Below are positions 50,796 to 59,953 of a stretch of DNA of 64,000 nucleotides, in pieces. The first letter of the stretch is position 1. Every line of letters starts with the position of its first letter. Location of the stretch: positions 1-64,000 of the forward strand of contig NZ_CP089543.1 of the NCBI RefSeq assembly GCF_021233055.1. Reading direction: 5' to 3'. This stretch comes from Spirosoma oryzicola. Its GTDB lineage: Bacteria > Bacteroidota > Bacteroidia > Cytophagales > Spirosomataceae. A program made the translations under genes and the position numbers. The notes beneath the pieces were generated by a model that made no database searches, had not been told where the DNA came from, and worked only from the letters and a program-made list of their open reading frames with translations.

Positions 50796-53700
50796 ATGTC
50801 GGCTTACAAGTACGTCCTGCTCGTCTGTTTAGTAACGCTGGCAAGCCTAAACGTAGGGTATGGTCAACAGGTCGTACCACACCTGGTGCGCCAGTTTAGT
50901 AATATAGCCGGCGTTAACCTGAACGTAAACGGGATGCAGGCGGATGGGCGGGGTGGGCTGTGGCTGGCTACTGAAGATGGCGTAGCCCGCTTCGATGGGC
51001 AGCAATTTCAATCGTTTCATGATCCTGTTCGTAAAGAGGGAGACTATTATTACCAAATTACGCCGGTTTCCAAGGGTCGAATGTGGCTCAAAATGGAATC
51101 AGGCACCTCCCTGTCTTACGTTGACGTGGCCCGGCAGTGCATCGTTCGGGTGCCCGACACGAGCAAACTGGTCCGGAATTATTTAGTCAAGTACGGCAGC
51201 CATTACCTGTTTGCCGACGATCAGGCCAATCTCTGGATTGGATTGAGACATCATGGGCTGCTGAAATATAACCCCCAAACGGGCGCCATTACCCACGTGG
51301 TTGATCAGCAGCTGGATGTGCGGGGAATCACCCAGGACAGGCAGGGCATCCTATATTTTACCACCACCGCATCCGGGTTGTTCATCTATAATCCGCTAAC
51401 GGCACGGCTCCGCAACCTGCGATCAAACCCGCAGGATAAAAACTCGCTGAGCACCGATTCGACACACGGTGTATACGCCCAAAAAAATGGCCATATCCTG
51501 ATAGGAATGACCAATGAGGTAAACCTGTTTAAGCCCACCACCAACACGGTTCAGCGACTGCGGTTGAGTGCCGTACGATCAACCAACCTGCTGAATCATG
51601 CGCATGCGCCTGAAATGATCCCCGATCAGCAGGATAATCTGTATTTTACGGTGGGAACCGGCACGTTTTGTTACACTACTACTGATTCTATTCGGCGGGT
51701 GGTGCTGGCCGAGCCTACTGAATATGTTGAAAGCGTGTACGTAAGTCCTGCCAACCGACTATGGGTCAGCGCGAACGGGAAGCTCTACGAGTATGATCTA
51801 CGGAAGGCGCCGATAGACGCTTCGTTGATTATTCTGAGTGTGGACATCAACGGAATCCGGTTGGAAAATAATGCGTCAGCTACCCGCAACTTACGGTATG
51901 ATTCCCTGGGCCGCCCTACCCTCACCCTGGCCGAAAACGACCGATTTAACATCATCTTCGCTCCATTAGCTACTCGCCAGCCGATTTACAACCGCTGGCG
52001 AATGGACGGCTACGAAAAATCGTGGCGAGTCACCGAGAATGCCGAAGGAGCTGCCAGCTATCAGTTACCGGCAGACCAGTATACATTGCTTGTCAACCGA
52101 ACGCTAAGCAACGGTAGCTGGAGTTCAGATATCCTGACGCTGCCGGTAGTCGTGGTCCCGCCGTTCTGGAAAACTAATCCTTTTCGGTTACTCATCCTCT
52201 CCCTGGTCGGCGGGTTAAGTTACTACATAATCCGGACGCGGGTGCGTCGGCGGCAACTGCGGCAACAACTGGAACGTGAACAGCAAGACGCGGCTGCCCT
52301 GCGCCAGTTGGATGAACTTAAAACCCATTTTTTTGCCAATATCTCCCACGAATTTCGCACTCCGCTCACGGTTATCCTAGGCATGGCGACCGAACTGAAA
52401 AGCTATGATCAGATGGACCCGCAGTGGGTACAACAGGCCGGTAGTATGATCGAACGCAATGGGACACGGCTGCTCAAGCTCATCAATCAAATTCTGGATC
52501 TGGCCAAAATTGGAGCTGGCCAAATGAATCTGCATCCTGTCCGGGTTAATTTGGTTGCCTTTACCCGGTACGTATGTGAGTCATTCCATTCGCTGGCCAG
52601 CGCGAATCAGATTCAGCTGCATTTTCTTACGCAAGAAGAGAGCTGTGAAGTGGACGTTGATCAGGATAAACTTCAGGACATCCTGGTCAACCTGCTCGCG
52701 AATGCCCTAAAGTTTACACCAGCCGGGGGGCGTGTCCGGGTGCAGTTGACCAAGAGTGATGGCTGGCAATCGTTCGGGTCTCGGGGATACCATGAGGAGG
52801 TAGTGCCCCCGGCCGGACAAAACAAGCCTTGGGTGCATATTAGCATCAGTGATACCGGTCCCGGTGTTGATCCATCTAGCTTACCCCGCATTTTTGACCG
52901 CTTTTACCAGTTGGATAATCAGCCCGATGGCTACGGCAGTACCGGCATCGGCCTAGCGCTGGTTCGGGAGCTGGTGATGCTGATGCAGGGCGGACTTTCC
53001 GTTCTCAGTGAGCCGGGCCAGGGAACCGAGTTTCTTGTCAGCCTGCCCCTACTCAGACAGGCAACGCCGACCGAAGCAGCCCTCCCTTATTCACCGGCTG
53101 AGATGAACCAAGGCCAACTCATTAAGCCGATAGAGCCGGAGCAGGTGATCACCCCAGACCGACCGAGACTACTGCTGGTGGAAGACAGTGATGATGTAGT
53201 GAGCTACATTCGCCACTGCGTTGGTACTACTTACGACGTCATGCGGGCGGAGAACGGACAGACAGGTATTGACAGGGCCCTGTCCGAAACGCCGGATCTG
53301 ATTCTAAGCGATGTAATGATGCCGCTGAAAGACGGGTTTACCCTGTGCCGCACCCTGAAGCAGGAAGAACGGACCAGCCACATCCCCATTGTGCTGCTCA
53401 CGGCCCGGGCCGCTACGGGCGACCGCATTACGGGCCTGCAGTACGGAGCGGATGCCTATTTGGTGAAGCCGTTTCAGCGGCAGGAACTCTTGGTGGTACT
53501 GGCAAACCTGCTCCAATCCCGGCGTACCCTGCAGCACTACTACAAACAGCTGGCCCTTGGGATTTCCCCGAGCGGCTCACCAGGCGACTTAGCGAGTGAG
53601 CCGCTCGAAGACCAATTTCTTCAAAAACTGCGGGCGGGCATTGAGGAGCAACTGGAGAATCCTGACCTGTCCATCGACCAGATCTGTCAGTTGATGGGCA

Positions 53701-53939
53701 TGAGCCGGACGACGCTCCACTTGAAATTGACCGCCCTGACGGGAATGCCCATTTCCCTGTATGTCCGACTGCTTCGGCTCACTAAGGCACAGGCATTGCT
53801 GACGACCAGTAGCCTGACCATTGCCGAGGTAGCTTACGCCGTTGGCTTCAATGACCCGAAGTACTTTAGCCGTGTTTTTCAGGAAAAGTACGGTCAGTCA
53901 CCCACTACGTACCGCCAATCGGCCCGGGCTGAACAATAG
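50796..53939 (+). CDS. Hybrid two-component system regulator (HTCS)
   Basis: A 1047-residue one-protein signal pathway. There is a signal peptide to about residue 23 (ASLNVGYGQ); two-component-regulator propeller repeats in the periplasm (about 30-350, GLWLATEDGVARFDG, NLWIGLRHHGLLKYNP); a Y_Y_Y domain (about 370-455); one membrane helix (about 462-482); and a HisKA domain with the phosphorylated His near 518 (FFANISHEFRTPLT). HATPase follows (DKLQDILVNLLANALKFTP, then ISDTGPGVD and GSTGIGLALVRELV), then a receiver with Asp near 838 (PDLILSDVMMPLKDG) and an AraC-type helix-turn-helix at the end (about 935-1045). It is shorter than usual HTCS proteins because the propeller is small. Repeats flanking the gene are its probable targets. 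Confidence 0.92.
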   Translation: MSAYKYVLLVCLVTLASLNVGYGQQVVPHLVRQFSNIAGVNLNVNGMQADGRGGLWLATEDGVARFDGQQFQSFHDPVRKEGDYYYQITPVSKGRMWLKMESGTSLSYVDVARQCIVRVPDTSKLVRNYLVKYGSHYLFADDQANLWIGLRHHGLLKYNPQTGAITHVVDQQLDVRGITQDRQGILYFTTTASGLFIYNPLTARLRNLRSNPQDKNSLSTDSTHGVYAQKNGHILIGMTNEVNLFKPTTNTVQRLRLSAVRSTNLLNHAHAPEMIPDQQDNLYFTVGTGTFCYTTTDSIRRVVLAEPTEYVESVYVSPANRLWVSANGKLYEYDLRKAPIDASLIILSVDINGIRLENNASATRNLRYDSLGRPTLTLAENDRFNIIFAPLATRQPIYNRWRMDGYEKSWRVTENAEGAASYQLPADQYTLLVNRTLSNGSWSSDILTLPVVVVPPFWKTNPFRLLILSLVGGLSYYIIRTRVRRRQLRQQLEREQQDAAALRQLDELKTHFFANISHEFRTPLTVILGMATELKSYDQMDPQWVQQAGSMIERNGTRLLKLINQILDLAKIGAGQMNLHPVRVNLVAFTRYVCESFHSLASANQIQLHFLTQEESCEVDVDQDKLQDILVNLLANALKFTPAGGRVRVQLTKSDGWQSFGSRGYHEEVVPPAGQNKPWVHISISDTGPGVDPSSLPRIFDRFYQLDNQPDGYGSTGIGLALVRELVMLMQGGLSVLSEPGQGTEFLVSLPLLRQATPTEAALPYSPAEMNQGQLIKPIEPEQVITPDRPRLLLVEDSDDVVSYIRHCVGTTYDVMRAENGQTGIDRALSETPDLILSDVMMPLKDGFTLCRTLKQEERTSHIPIVLLTARAATGDRITGLQYGADAYLVKPFQRQELLVVLANLLQSRRTLQHYYKQLALGISPSGSPGDLASEPLEDQFLQKLRAGIEEQLENPDLSIDQICQLMGMSRTTLHLKLTALTGMPISLYVRLLRLTKAQALLTTSSLTIAEVAYAVGFNDPKYFSRVFQEKYGQSPTTYRQSARAEQ

Positions 53940-54036
53940 TCCACCTTTTTAGAACGAAAATCCACCTCTTCAGAACGAGAATCCACCTCTTCGAAACAAC
54001 AGTCTACCCCGGTCTGTCGGCTCGGCGGTACGTTTG
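53940..54036 (+). promoter_or_regulatory. Rightward promoter with four 21-bp-spaced operator repeats
   Basis: TCCACC-type blocks start at 53940, 53961, 53982 and 54003 (the last is TCTACC), exactly 21 bases apart; a full unit reads TCCACCTCTTCAGAACGAGA. The -7-like box TACGTTTG is at 54029-54036, 26 bases after the last block. The array directly follows the regulator's stop codon and precedes the serine hydrolase gene, so the AraC domain of the regulator very likely binds it. Confidence 0.75.
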
Positions 54037-54131
54037 TAAACGTATATGGGTCCGTATGCGGCTCCCGCAGAAACGTCGTACAGACGATATACTGCCCGCT
54101 TATTTCTCTCCTTTTTAAGTCTTATTTACTG

Positions 54132-55358
54132 ATGCGTACTATGAATTTCACTACGCTTATTTGTCGCTTGTTGGTCTTTTCCCTGGCTGGCCTCACGCTA
54201 CAAACCTGTACTGTTCAGGACCATCTGGCACCGACTACTACTCAGGCGAAACTACAACAACTCGCCGATAGCGTTTACCGGCAGATGAATGCGGAATGGG
54301 GCGTCGACAAGGGGGGTGTCTTAATCCGGGTGGCCAATCCCTTGGGGTCTTATCTGGTTTCCAGCAACATTGCCCCCGCCGTGCAGGAGAATTCCCATTT
54401 TCGCATCGCCAGTATTACCAAAACCTTCACGGCAGCCTCCATCATGCGCCTGTATCAGGAAGGGCTTATTTCACTTGATGTGCCGATCTCGACGTATCTG
54501 CCCGATTCGCCAGCCTTTGATGTCCCTTATAAAAACCAGATTACCATCCGGCAATTGCTCCAGCATCGGGGCGGGGTGTTTGACGTAACCAATCAGGATA
54601 TTCCCACAACCGTCAATCAACCCTATGCCGGTAAGCGCTACTTCACGTACGTGATGGAAGACCTCAACCAGCCGACCCATACCTTTACCCTGGAGGAAAT
54701 GATCGGGGTGGCTGCCCGCAACAAGCTGTCCAGTTCGGTGCCGGGTGCCGAGTTTCACTACTCCAACACCGGCTACCATCTAATGGCCAAAATTGTGGAG
54801 CAGATCGCGAAGATGTCCTATAGTGAGTACATCACCAAGACCTTCTTTCAACCCTTAGGCCTCACCAACACGTATAGTGTTTATCTGGGAACCGATACGC
54901 GCATGAAAGAGCCCTTTCTTAAATCGTATCTCTATGTACCTGGCCAACCGGTCCAGGAAACTTCCGACGATAACATGTCGGTCCTGGTCTCCGATGGCAA
55001 TGTGGTTTCCACGCCAACCGACATCTCAACCTGGATCGAAAAGCTACTGACCGGTCAGGCGGGTATTTCGCTGGAGAATATAGCTAAAATGAAAGAAATG
55101 CACGTGGCGGATGCCGATCACGGGGTGTACGGATTAGGCCTTACGTATAACGAGGGTATTGGCTTTGGGCATGATGGAGCCCATCTCAGCTACATCTCTA
55201 CGTTGCGCTACAACCCGGCCACCAAAACGACCGTACTGGCCGTGGCTACCATTTTCAAAGTTAACACCACGCCAGAATCATCCAGAGCGGATTTTTTGAC
55301 GCTGGCTTTTGGTATGCAGAAAACGGCCCTGGCGGCCAGCCAGCTCATCAATCGGTAG
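54132..55358 (+). CDS. Serine hydrolase lipoprotein (beta-lactamase / DD-peptidase family)
   Basis: A 408-residue protein. The lipoprotein signal is SLAGLTLQTC. The S-x-x-K motif is Ser94-Ile-Thr-Lys97 (FRIASITKTF), and the Y-x-N motif is YSN near 210 (FHYSNTGYHL). Toward the end, GIGFGHDGAHLSY fits the HxG motif. This is the class C beta-lactamase/DD-peptidase fold; many members are esterases or peptidases. It is expected in the periplasm, attached to a membrane. It follows the regulator's operator array, so its expression is probably set by the hybrid two-component system. The next gene is a related hydrolase. Confidence 0.88.
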   Translation: MRTMNFTTLICRLLVFSLAGLTLQTCTVQDHLAPTTTQAKLQQLADSVYRQMNAEWGVDKGGVLIRVANPLGSYLVSSNIAPAVQENSHFRIASITKTFTAASIMRLYQEGLISLDVPISTYLPDSPAFDVPYKNQITIRQLLQHRGGVFDVTNQDIPTTVNQPYAGKRYFTYVMEDLNQPTHTFTLEEMIGVAARNKLSSSVPGAEFHYSNTGYHLMAKIVEQIAKMSYSEYITKTFFQPLGLTNTYSVYLGTDTRMKEPFLKSYLYVPGQPVQETSDDNMSVLVSDGNVVSTPTDISTWIEKLLTGQAGISLENIAKMKEMHVADADHGVYGLGLTYNEGIGFGHDGAHLSYISTLRYNPATKTTVLAVATIFKVNTTPESSRADFLTLAFGMQKTALAASQLINR

Positions 55359-55383
55359 AGCCGGAGCGCTGGTCCTCTGTGGC

Positions 55384-56709
55384 ATGATTCCTTGTACATC
55401 CTATTTCAATTTTACTGTGAAAGCCTTTACTCATCAACTTAGTCGGATTACTCAGCCGTGGCCCTTCATCATCGCCAACCGTAGTCAGCTCCTAAAACGG
55501 TATTGCCTATTAGGACTGCTTACGCCAGGACTCATTAGCTGCTCATCGGTGCTCGATCATCGTCCCCTAACGGGCGCTCAACCAACCGTGCAGCAAGCCG
55601 TCGATGACGTCCGCTTGGCCCTGGAAGACAGCCTGCGTCACCCGGTGCCTTCACTGAATGTGCTGATTCAGACCCCCACCCGTAGGGTGTTTGCCTCGTC
55701 AGTCCCCGGCGGTCAGCCCCCCGTTCGCGAAACGGACAACTTCCGCTTTGCCAGCATCACCAAGCACTTTACGGCTACCGCCCTGCTGAATATGCACGAA
55801 GCCGGATGGATCGATTATAAAGCGAAAATCACCGACCTGATTCCGGGCACACAAACGCCTTACGTACCCAACACGCCGGAATGGGGCTTTCCCTACAAAA
55901 ATCAGATCACCATCGAGCAACTGCTGCAACACCGGGCGGGCGTTTTTGATGTGGATAATGATTCGGTGCCAGGTTTTAACGGGCACTCCTACACCGAGTA
56001 TATCCAACTGGCTGATCCGACCCATCAGTTCACCACCGAGGAAATGGTGCATCAACTCATCGTTCATAAACTTTTCTACGACCTCCCCGGCACTGCCTAT
56101 CATTACAGTAACACGGGTTATTCTATACTAGGCAAGATTATCGCACGGGTGTATTCGGTCAGAAGCGGTAGCACTAAAACGTATCAGGATTACATGCGCG
56201 ACTATATCGTGGGGGCGACGGCCACGGTGCCGCTCGCTAGCCTACATTTTCCTGACCGGGCCGATGATACGGTCTTGCCAATACCCCGGATCGAAGGGCT
56301 TGAATGGCTGCCGGGCAACGTTCAAAAGCGATACGCCGATTACAACATGAGTGCGCAGGTAGGCGAAGGGAATGGCTACGGGACCATGGCAGACTTGCAT
56401 ACCTACATCCGCACCCTGATGAAAGGCCAGAATGTGTTGACGCTCGAAACGGTGAAGCGCATGCAGCTGGATGATTTGGGCGGAACCTTCCGGCTCAATC
56501 TGGGATACGGAAAAAATGGGGCACGCATTGGTAACATCGCCGTGATTGCGTATGATCCGCTAACGGATGTATCGGTGGTCGCGTACCTACCCTTATGGGA
56601 TTTAACTGAAGGAAAAGACGGTGAGATTTCATTTGGCAAATGCATCAATGCCCTTTACGACGCGACTTTTGCTGCCCGATCCGCCTTGGGGTACTCCGGT
56701 AAACCATAA
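55384..56709 (+). CDS. Serine hydrolase lipoprotein, second copy
   Basis: A 441-residue paralogue of the gene before it. The lipobox is LISC (TPGLISCSSVLDHRP); Ser124-Ile-Thr-Lys127 (FASITKHFTA) and the YSN motif near 241 (YHYSNTGYSI) are present. Near the end, RLNLGYGKNGARIGN takes the place of the HxG motif, with Asn-Gly instead of His-Asp-Gly, so activity may differ. ATG 55384 is used; the frame also runs back over the end of the upstream gene. It stands 25 bases after the first hydrolase, on the same strand, and should be in the same operon. Confidence 0.82.
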   Translation: MIPCTSYFNFTVKAFTHQLSRITQPWPFIIANRSQLLKRYCLLGLLTPGLISCSSVLDHRPLTGAQPTVQQAVDDVRLALEDSLRHPVPSLNVLIQTPTRRVFASSVPGGQPPVRETDNFRFASITKHFTATALLNMHEAGWIDYKAKITDLIPGTQTPYVPNTPEWGFPYKNQITIEQLLQHRAGVFDVDNDSVPGFNGHSYTEYIQLADPTHQFTTEEMVHQLIVHKLFYDLPGTAYHYSNTGYSILGKIIARVYSVRSGSTKTYQDYMRDYIVGATATVPLASLHFPDRADDTVLPIPRIEGLEWLPGNVQKRYADYNMSAQVGEGNGYGTMADLHTYIRTLMKGQNVLTLETVKRMQLDDLGGTFRLNLGYGKNGARIGNIAVIAYDPLTDVSVVAYLPLWDLTEGKDGEISFGKCINALYDATFAARSALGYSGKP

Positions 56710-56792
56710 CCGATTCATTAGCAGAGCTTAATTAACAGAAACTCGTATCAACTCATTTTTTGTTTCCTACCCCATTTAAACCAAAAAATGCC

Positions 56793-57989
56793 ATGCAATC
56801 CCAAAACACACTCAACCAATTAAGCCGGAGAAACTGGCTACGCAATGCCGCCATTGGGGCTACCGGTGCCGTTGTACTCCCTTGGTTCCTGACCGGCTGT
56901 GCCGATCACATGATTCCAGAACCAGGAGGCCTGGGAGCCACACCAGCACCAACAATGCCCATAGCAGATTTTGATCTGTATGGTCAGGCGGCCCAGAATT
57001 TACAAAATATGGAGGCCTGGATAACAGCATTGTATCCCTATTGCCTTGGCTATGAAACCGGCGTGTTTGAACTTTTACAATCAGGCGATAAAGGTCCCTC
57101 GGACTGGAAAGACTTTCTCAGCAACGCCTTTACCAAAATAGGAATCGGGCTTTTACAGGAGGTGGGAATAAAATTCCCATTGGCCGGGCCGGTGTTTGGC
57201 ATTATAACGGATTTCATAAAGTTAATAGAATCATCGGCTCATAAACCGGATGGTTTAAGTGGAACAATTGCCACCTTTACACTTGGCCACAACGCCATGC
57301 AAATGGCCATTACGCAAAAGCTAATCGTGCTAGCGGACCCAACCGATAACTACAGCAATTTGCGGGAAGCGTTTAAAGAAGGGGATGTTGAGTTTAATGG
57401 CCAAAAATATAACCTCACCGATCTGGCCCATAAAACATTCCCGACCAAAGAAGGACATGGTACTGAATACGTAGCGATGCAGAAGGCTGCCTACGACCGC
57501 TTCAGGAAGTACTATTGGAATATGATCATGGTAAAATGTGGCAAGTTGAACCGGAATTGGGAAGAGATTACCTATGCGCTTTACGGCAATCCCGCTCCTA
57601 GTGAACTGGCCTTTAGGGATCTTTACCAGAAATACCGGGCAGCTTACGTACGGGGCAGGCAAATAAACGTGATTCATGCGGGGCCTTTTTTTGCGTTTCA
57701 TTATTGGTATTTCACCTTTGATGGTCGTGAGTTACCGGAAGGGGCGGTCCATGAATTATTTAAGGACGACTATCCGCACCATGAAGTACGCTCTGATGCT
57801 TTGTTTTATCGCGACCACGTATTTAAACAGTTTCATCGAGAGAGGCCTGATTTTTCGCCCTACTACGAGTTGAGAGCAGATCTGGGTTTTGGGTCAAGTC
57901 CGGAGGATAGCCCTAGCTACGGGTTTGATCCAGACGCGGATAACTATGAGTTCACCGGGGGAGAATTTCCAATGTTAGTTAAAAAATGA
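56793..57989 (+). CDS. Tat-exported lipoprotein of unknown function
   Basis: A 398-residue protein. The N-terminus is a twin-arginine signal (SRRNWLRNAAIGATGAVVL) followed by LTGC, so it is probably folded in the cytoplasm, exported by Tat and lipidated. The mature part is helical with an amphipathic stretch (KIGIGLLQEVGIKFPLAGPVFGIITDFIKL) and aromatic-rich C-terminal half. I do not recognise the family. Tat export hints at a cofactor or early folding. It follows the second hydrolase by 83 bases and is probably in the same operon. ATG 56793 is taken; a TTG further up adds no signal. Confidence 0.6.
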   Translation: MQSQNTLNQLSRRNWLRNAAIGATGAVVLPWFLTGCADHMIPEPGGLGATPAPTMPIADFDLYGQAAQNLQNMEAWITALYPYCLGYETGVFELLQSGDKGPSDWKDFLSNAFTKIGIGLLQEVGIKFPLAGPVFGIITDFIKLIESSAHKPDGLSGTIATFTLGHNAMQMAITQKLIVLADPTDNYSNLREAFKEGDVEFNGQKYNLTDLAHKTFPTKEGHGTEYVAMQKAAYDRFRKYYWNMIMVKCGKLNRNWEEITYALYGNPAPSELAFRDLYQKYRAAYVRGRQINVIHAGPFFAFHYWYFTFDGRELPEGAVHELFKDDYPHHEVRSDALFYRDHVFKQFHRERPDFSPYYELRADLGFGSSPEDSPSYGFDPDADNYEFTGGEFPMLVKK

Positions 57990-58172
57990 CAACAACCAGA
58001 GAAGCCGAAGCGCCGTTACGTTCACCGTACCGACGCTTCGAGTCCTTTCAAAAAAGTCTCAGGTTACAAGAGATTAAGTTTGATTTTAACAGAATGGATA
58101 AACTGGTGTGATTTATATCTCGATAGGCAGCCCTTTAGAGGAACAACGACAAACGAAGTGGAGACAACAGGC

Positions 58173-58808
58173 ATGGATTTCTTACGAAAGCATTGGTTCG
58201 ATGTAGGCGCTGGTGTTGGCCTAGTTGTTAGCCTTTGGGTCTACAAAGAGTTGGACCACCTAACGACATACCAACTCATTATGTGGGTTAGTTTGCTGAG
58301 TCTGTTTGCCCATCAAGTGGAGGAGTATCGGCTGGTGGGCACGTTTCCGGGCATGGTCAATAAAGTCATGTACCAGAGTGCAATGCCGGATCGCTATCCC
58401 TTGAATACAAATACTTCGCTGTATGTAAATGCGCTAGTCGGGTGGGTGTCGTACTTCTTAGCCGCTTGGTTGGCTGAGAGAGCGATCTGGTTAGGTATAG
58501 CCACCATCTTAGTATCATTAGGTAATACCGTAGCCCATGCCTTTGTCTTTAATGTAAAAGGCCGAACGTTTTACAATGCGGGTATGGCCACAAGTTGGTT
58601 GCTGTTTGGACCCATCAGTTATTACTTTTTCATGCTGATTAGCCAGCATCATTTGGTCACTTGTACCGATTACCTGATCGGCGTCCCGGCAGGCATCTTA
58701 TTAAATGTGGTTGGAATCGTCAAACTCATTGATTGGCTTAAAGACCCAAACACAAACTATATTTTTCCTCAACGCTGCCTACTACCAGAAGATCGAAAAC
58801 CGCTTTGA
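58173..58808 (+). CDS. HXXEE-type membrane protein
   Basis: A 211-residue multi-pass membrane protein with five or six hydrophobic segments. The motif HQVEEYRL after the second segment (about residues 46-53) is the H-x-x-E-E signature of a small family of membrane proteins with unknown role; a second His-rich part (NTVAHAFVF) is near 140. Metal-binding or lyase-like activity has been guessed for the family but is unproven. It starts at MDFLRKHWF; the upstream frame to 58080 is A+T-rich with a TTG start. Confidence 0.65.
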   Translation: MDFLRKHWFDVGAGVGLVVSLWVYKELDHLTTYQLIMWVSLLSLFAHQVEEYRLVGTFPGMVNKVMYQSAMPDRYPLNTNTSLYVNALVGWVSYFLAAWLAERAIWLGIATILVSLGNTVAHAFVFNVKGRTFYNAGMATSWLLFGPISYYFFMLISQHHLVTCTDYLIGVPAGILLNVVGIVKLIDWLKDPNTNYIFPQRCLLPEDRKPL

Positions 58809-58905
58809 TTGGATGCACTCACTAGCTTTCCGAACAATAGGTGCTTAGCCAGAAAGGCAAGTCGAACAAGGCTTGTACCTGGTAACCTAAACTCGTATCA
58901 TAATT

Positions 58906-59724
58906 ATGACCAGGCAAACGATTACACCCTTCATTCTTATCATCGTAACGCCCGTCTTTATCTGGTTAAGCCATTACCTAGCGGTGTTTCCCCACGAGTA
59001 TGCTCATTCCATCACGGCCTGGTTATTGGGTGAAAAGGAAAACCCATTCGCCCTAGACTATGGCGGAACCAGTTGGAAAAACCTGTTGCTGCTCTGGAAT
59101 ATTGATGAAAATGTAGACTATAACCGGATGTTTGATCAAGGGCTTGACTTTCAGGCAGGCTTGTGTGCGTTTGCAGGTCCGGATCTTGGAACGGTATTGA
59201 TGTTTTTGCTAGGAAGCTTTCTACTGGACAACTCAAGGGTAAAACGGCACCCTTATGGATACTACTTTATCTTCTGGTTCCAGCTGATGAACTTGGGTAA
59301 TTTGTATGATTACGTTCCTATTCGCACGTTTTCCCCTGGAGGTGATATCGGAAACATAGTCCGGGGATGGCACATCTCTCCCTGGTGGGTGTTCGTGCTG
59401 GGAGGGTATTGGGTGGCATATTTAATAGGGCGATTCTTTACCCGAACCCTGCCGGAGCTGTATCGTACCCTACGGATTGAATGCAAAGCCCAGCAAGCCG
59501 GGATCATGGTCGTTAGTGTTGTCCTACTGATGGGCTGGTTTGGAGGCATCTTGGGAGTCTTCTATGTGGATGATCCATTGGCAAGCGGTGAAATAACTTG
59601 TTTTCTAAAGATTACCTCGTTTGTATCTATTCCTGGTCTGATCTGGCTACTTTGGCCAAGTTGTAGGTGGATGCAAGAAATGCAAGTGAGACTGCACAAT
59701 GAGCCACAAGCTACACTCTCTTAA
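58906..59724 (+). CDS. Membrane protein with HExxH motif
   Basis: A 272-residue protein with about six membrane segments. The zincin-type HEYAH motif is at residues 30-34 (AVFPHEYAHSITAWLLG), just after the first membrane helix, like M50-type site-2 proteases. A later NLGNLYDYVPIRTF could carry a third ligand (Asp). An intramembrane protease role is possible, but the second conserved region of M50 proteins is not clear, so I keep it as putative. It follows the HXXEE gene by 97 bases. Confidence 0.6.
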   Translation: MTRQTITPFILIIVTPVFIWLSHYLAVFPHEYAHSITAWLLGEKENPFALDYGGTSWKNLLLLWNIDENVDYNRMFDQGLDFQAGLCAFAGPDLGTVLMFLLGSFLLDNSRVKRHPYGYYFIFWFQLMNLGNLYDYVPIRTFSPGGDIGNIVRGWHISPWWVFVLGGYWVAYLIGRFFTRTLPELYRTLRIECKAQQAGIMVVSVVLLMGWFGGILGVFYVDDPLASGEITCFLKITSFVSIPGLIWLLWPSCRWMQEMQVRLHNEPQATLS

Positions 59725-59837
59725 GTGCTTAATGCATAAAAGTACACAAGTTGGGTAGTCACTCATGAACATTTACTATAGTGGCGTAGGGTTATCTTGT
59801 CTTAAAATAGGTTTAGCATCACTCACTCCGAGCTGAT

Positions 59838-59903
59838 GGAGGTTTGACTGAAGGGAGGTAGCTTATTTTATAAAACAGGCTACCTCCCTTCAGTTAAACC
59901 TCC
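59838..59903. terminator. Bidirectional terminator with long stem
   Basis: A 25-bp stem with one mismatch: arm 59838-59862 (GGAGGTTTGACTGAAGGGAG plus GTAGC) and arm 59879-59903, loop of 16 bases. It lies between two converging genes, the HExxH membrane protein and transaldolase. No long T run follows, but the stem is strong enough to stop both. Confidence 0.7.
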
Positions 59904-59953
59904 GATTCCAATTAGGACAAGACATCCGATAGTGCAAGCACTATCGAGCGATT

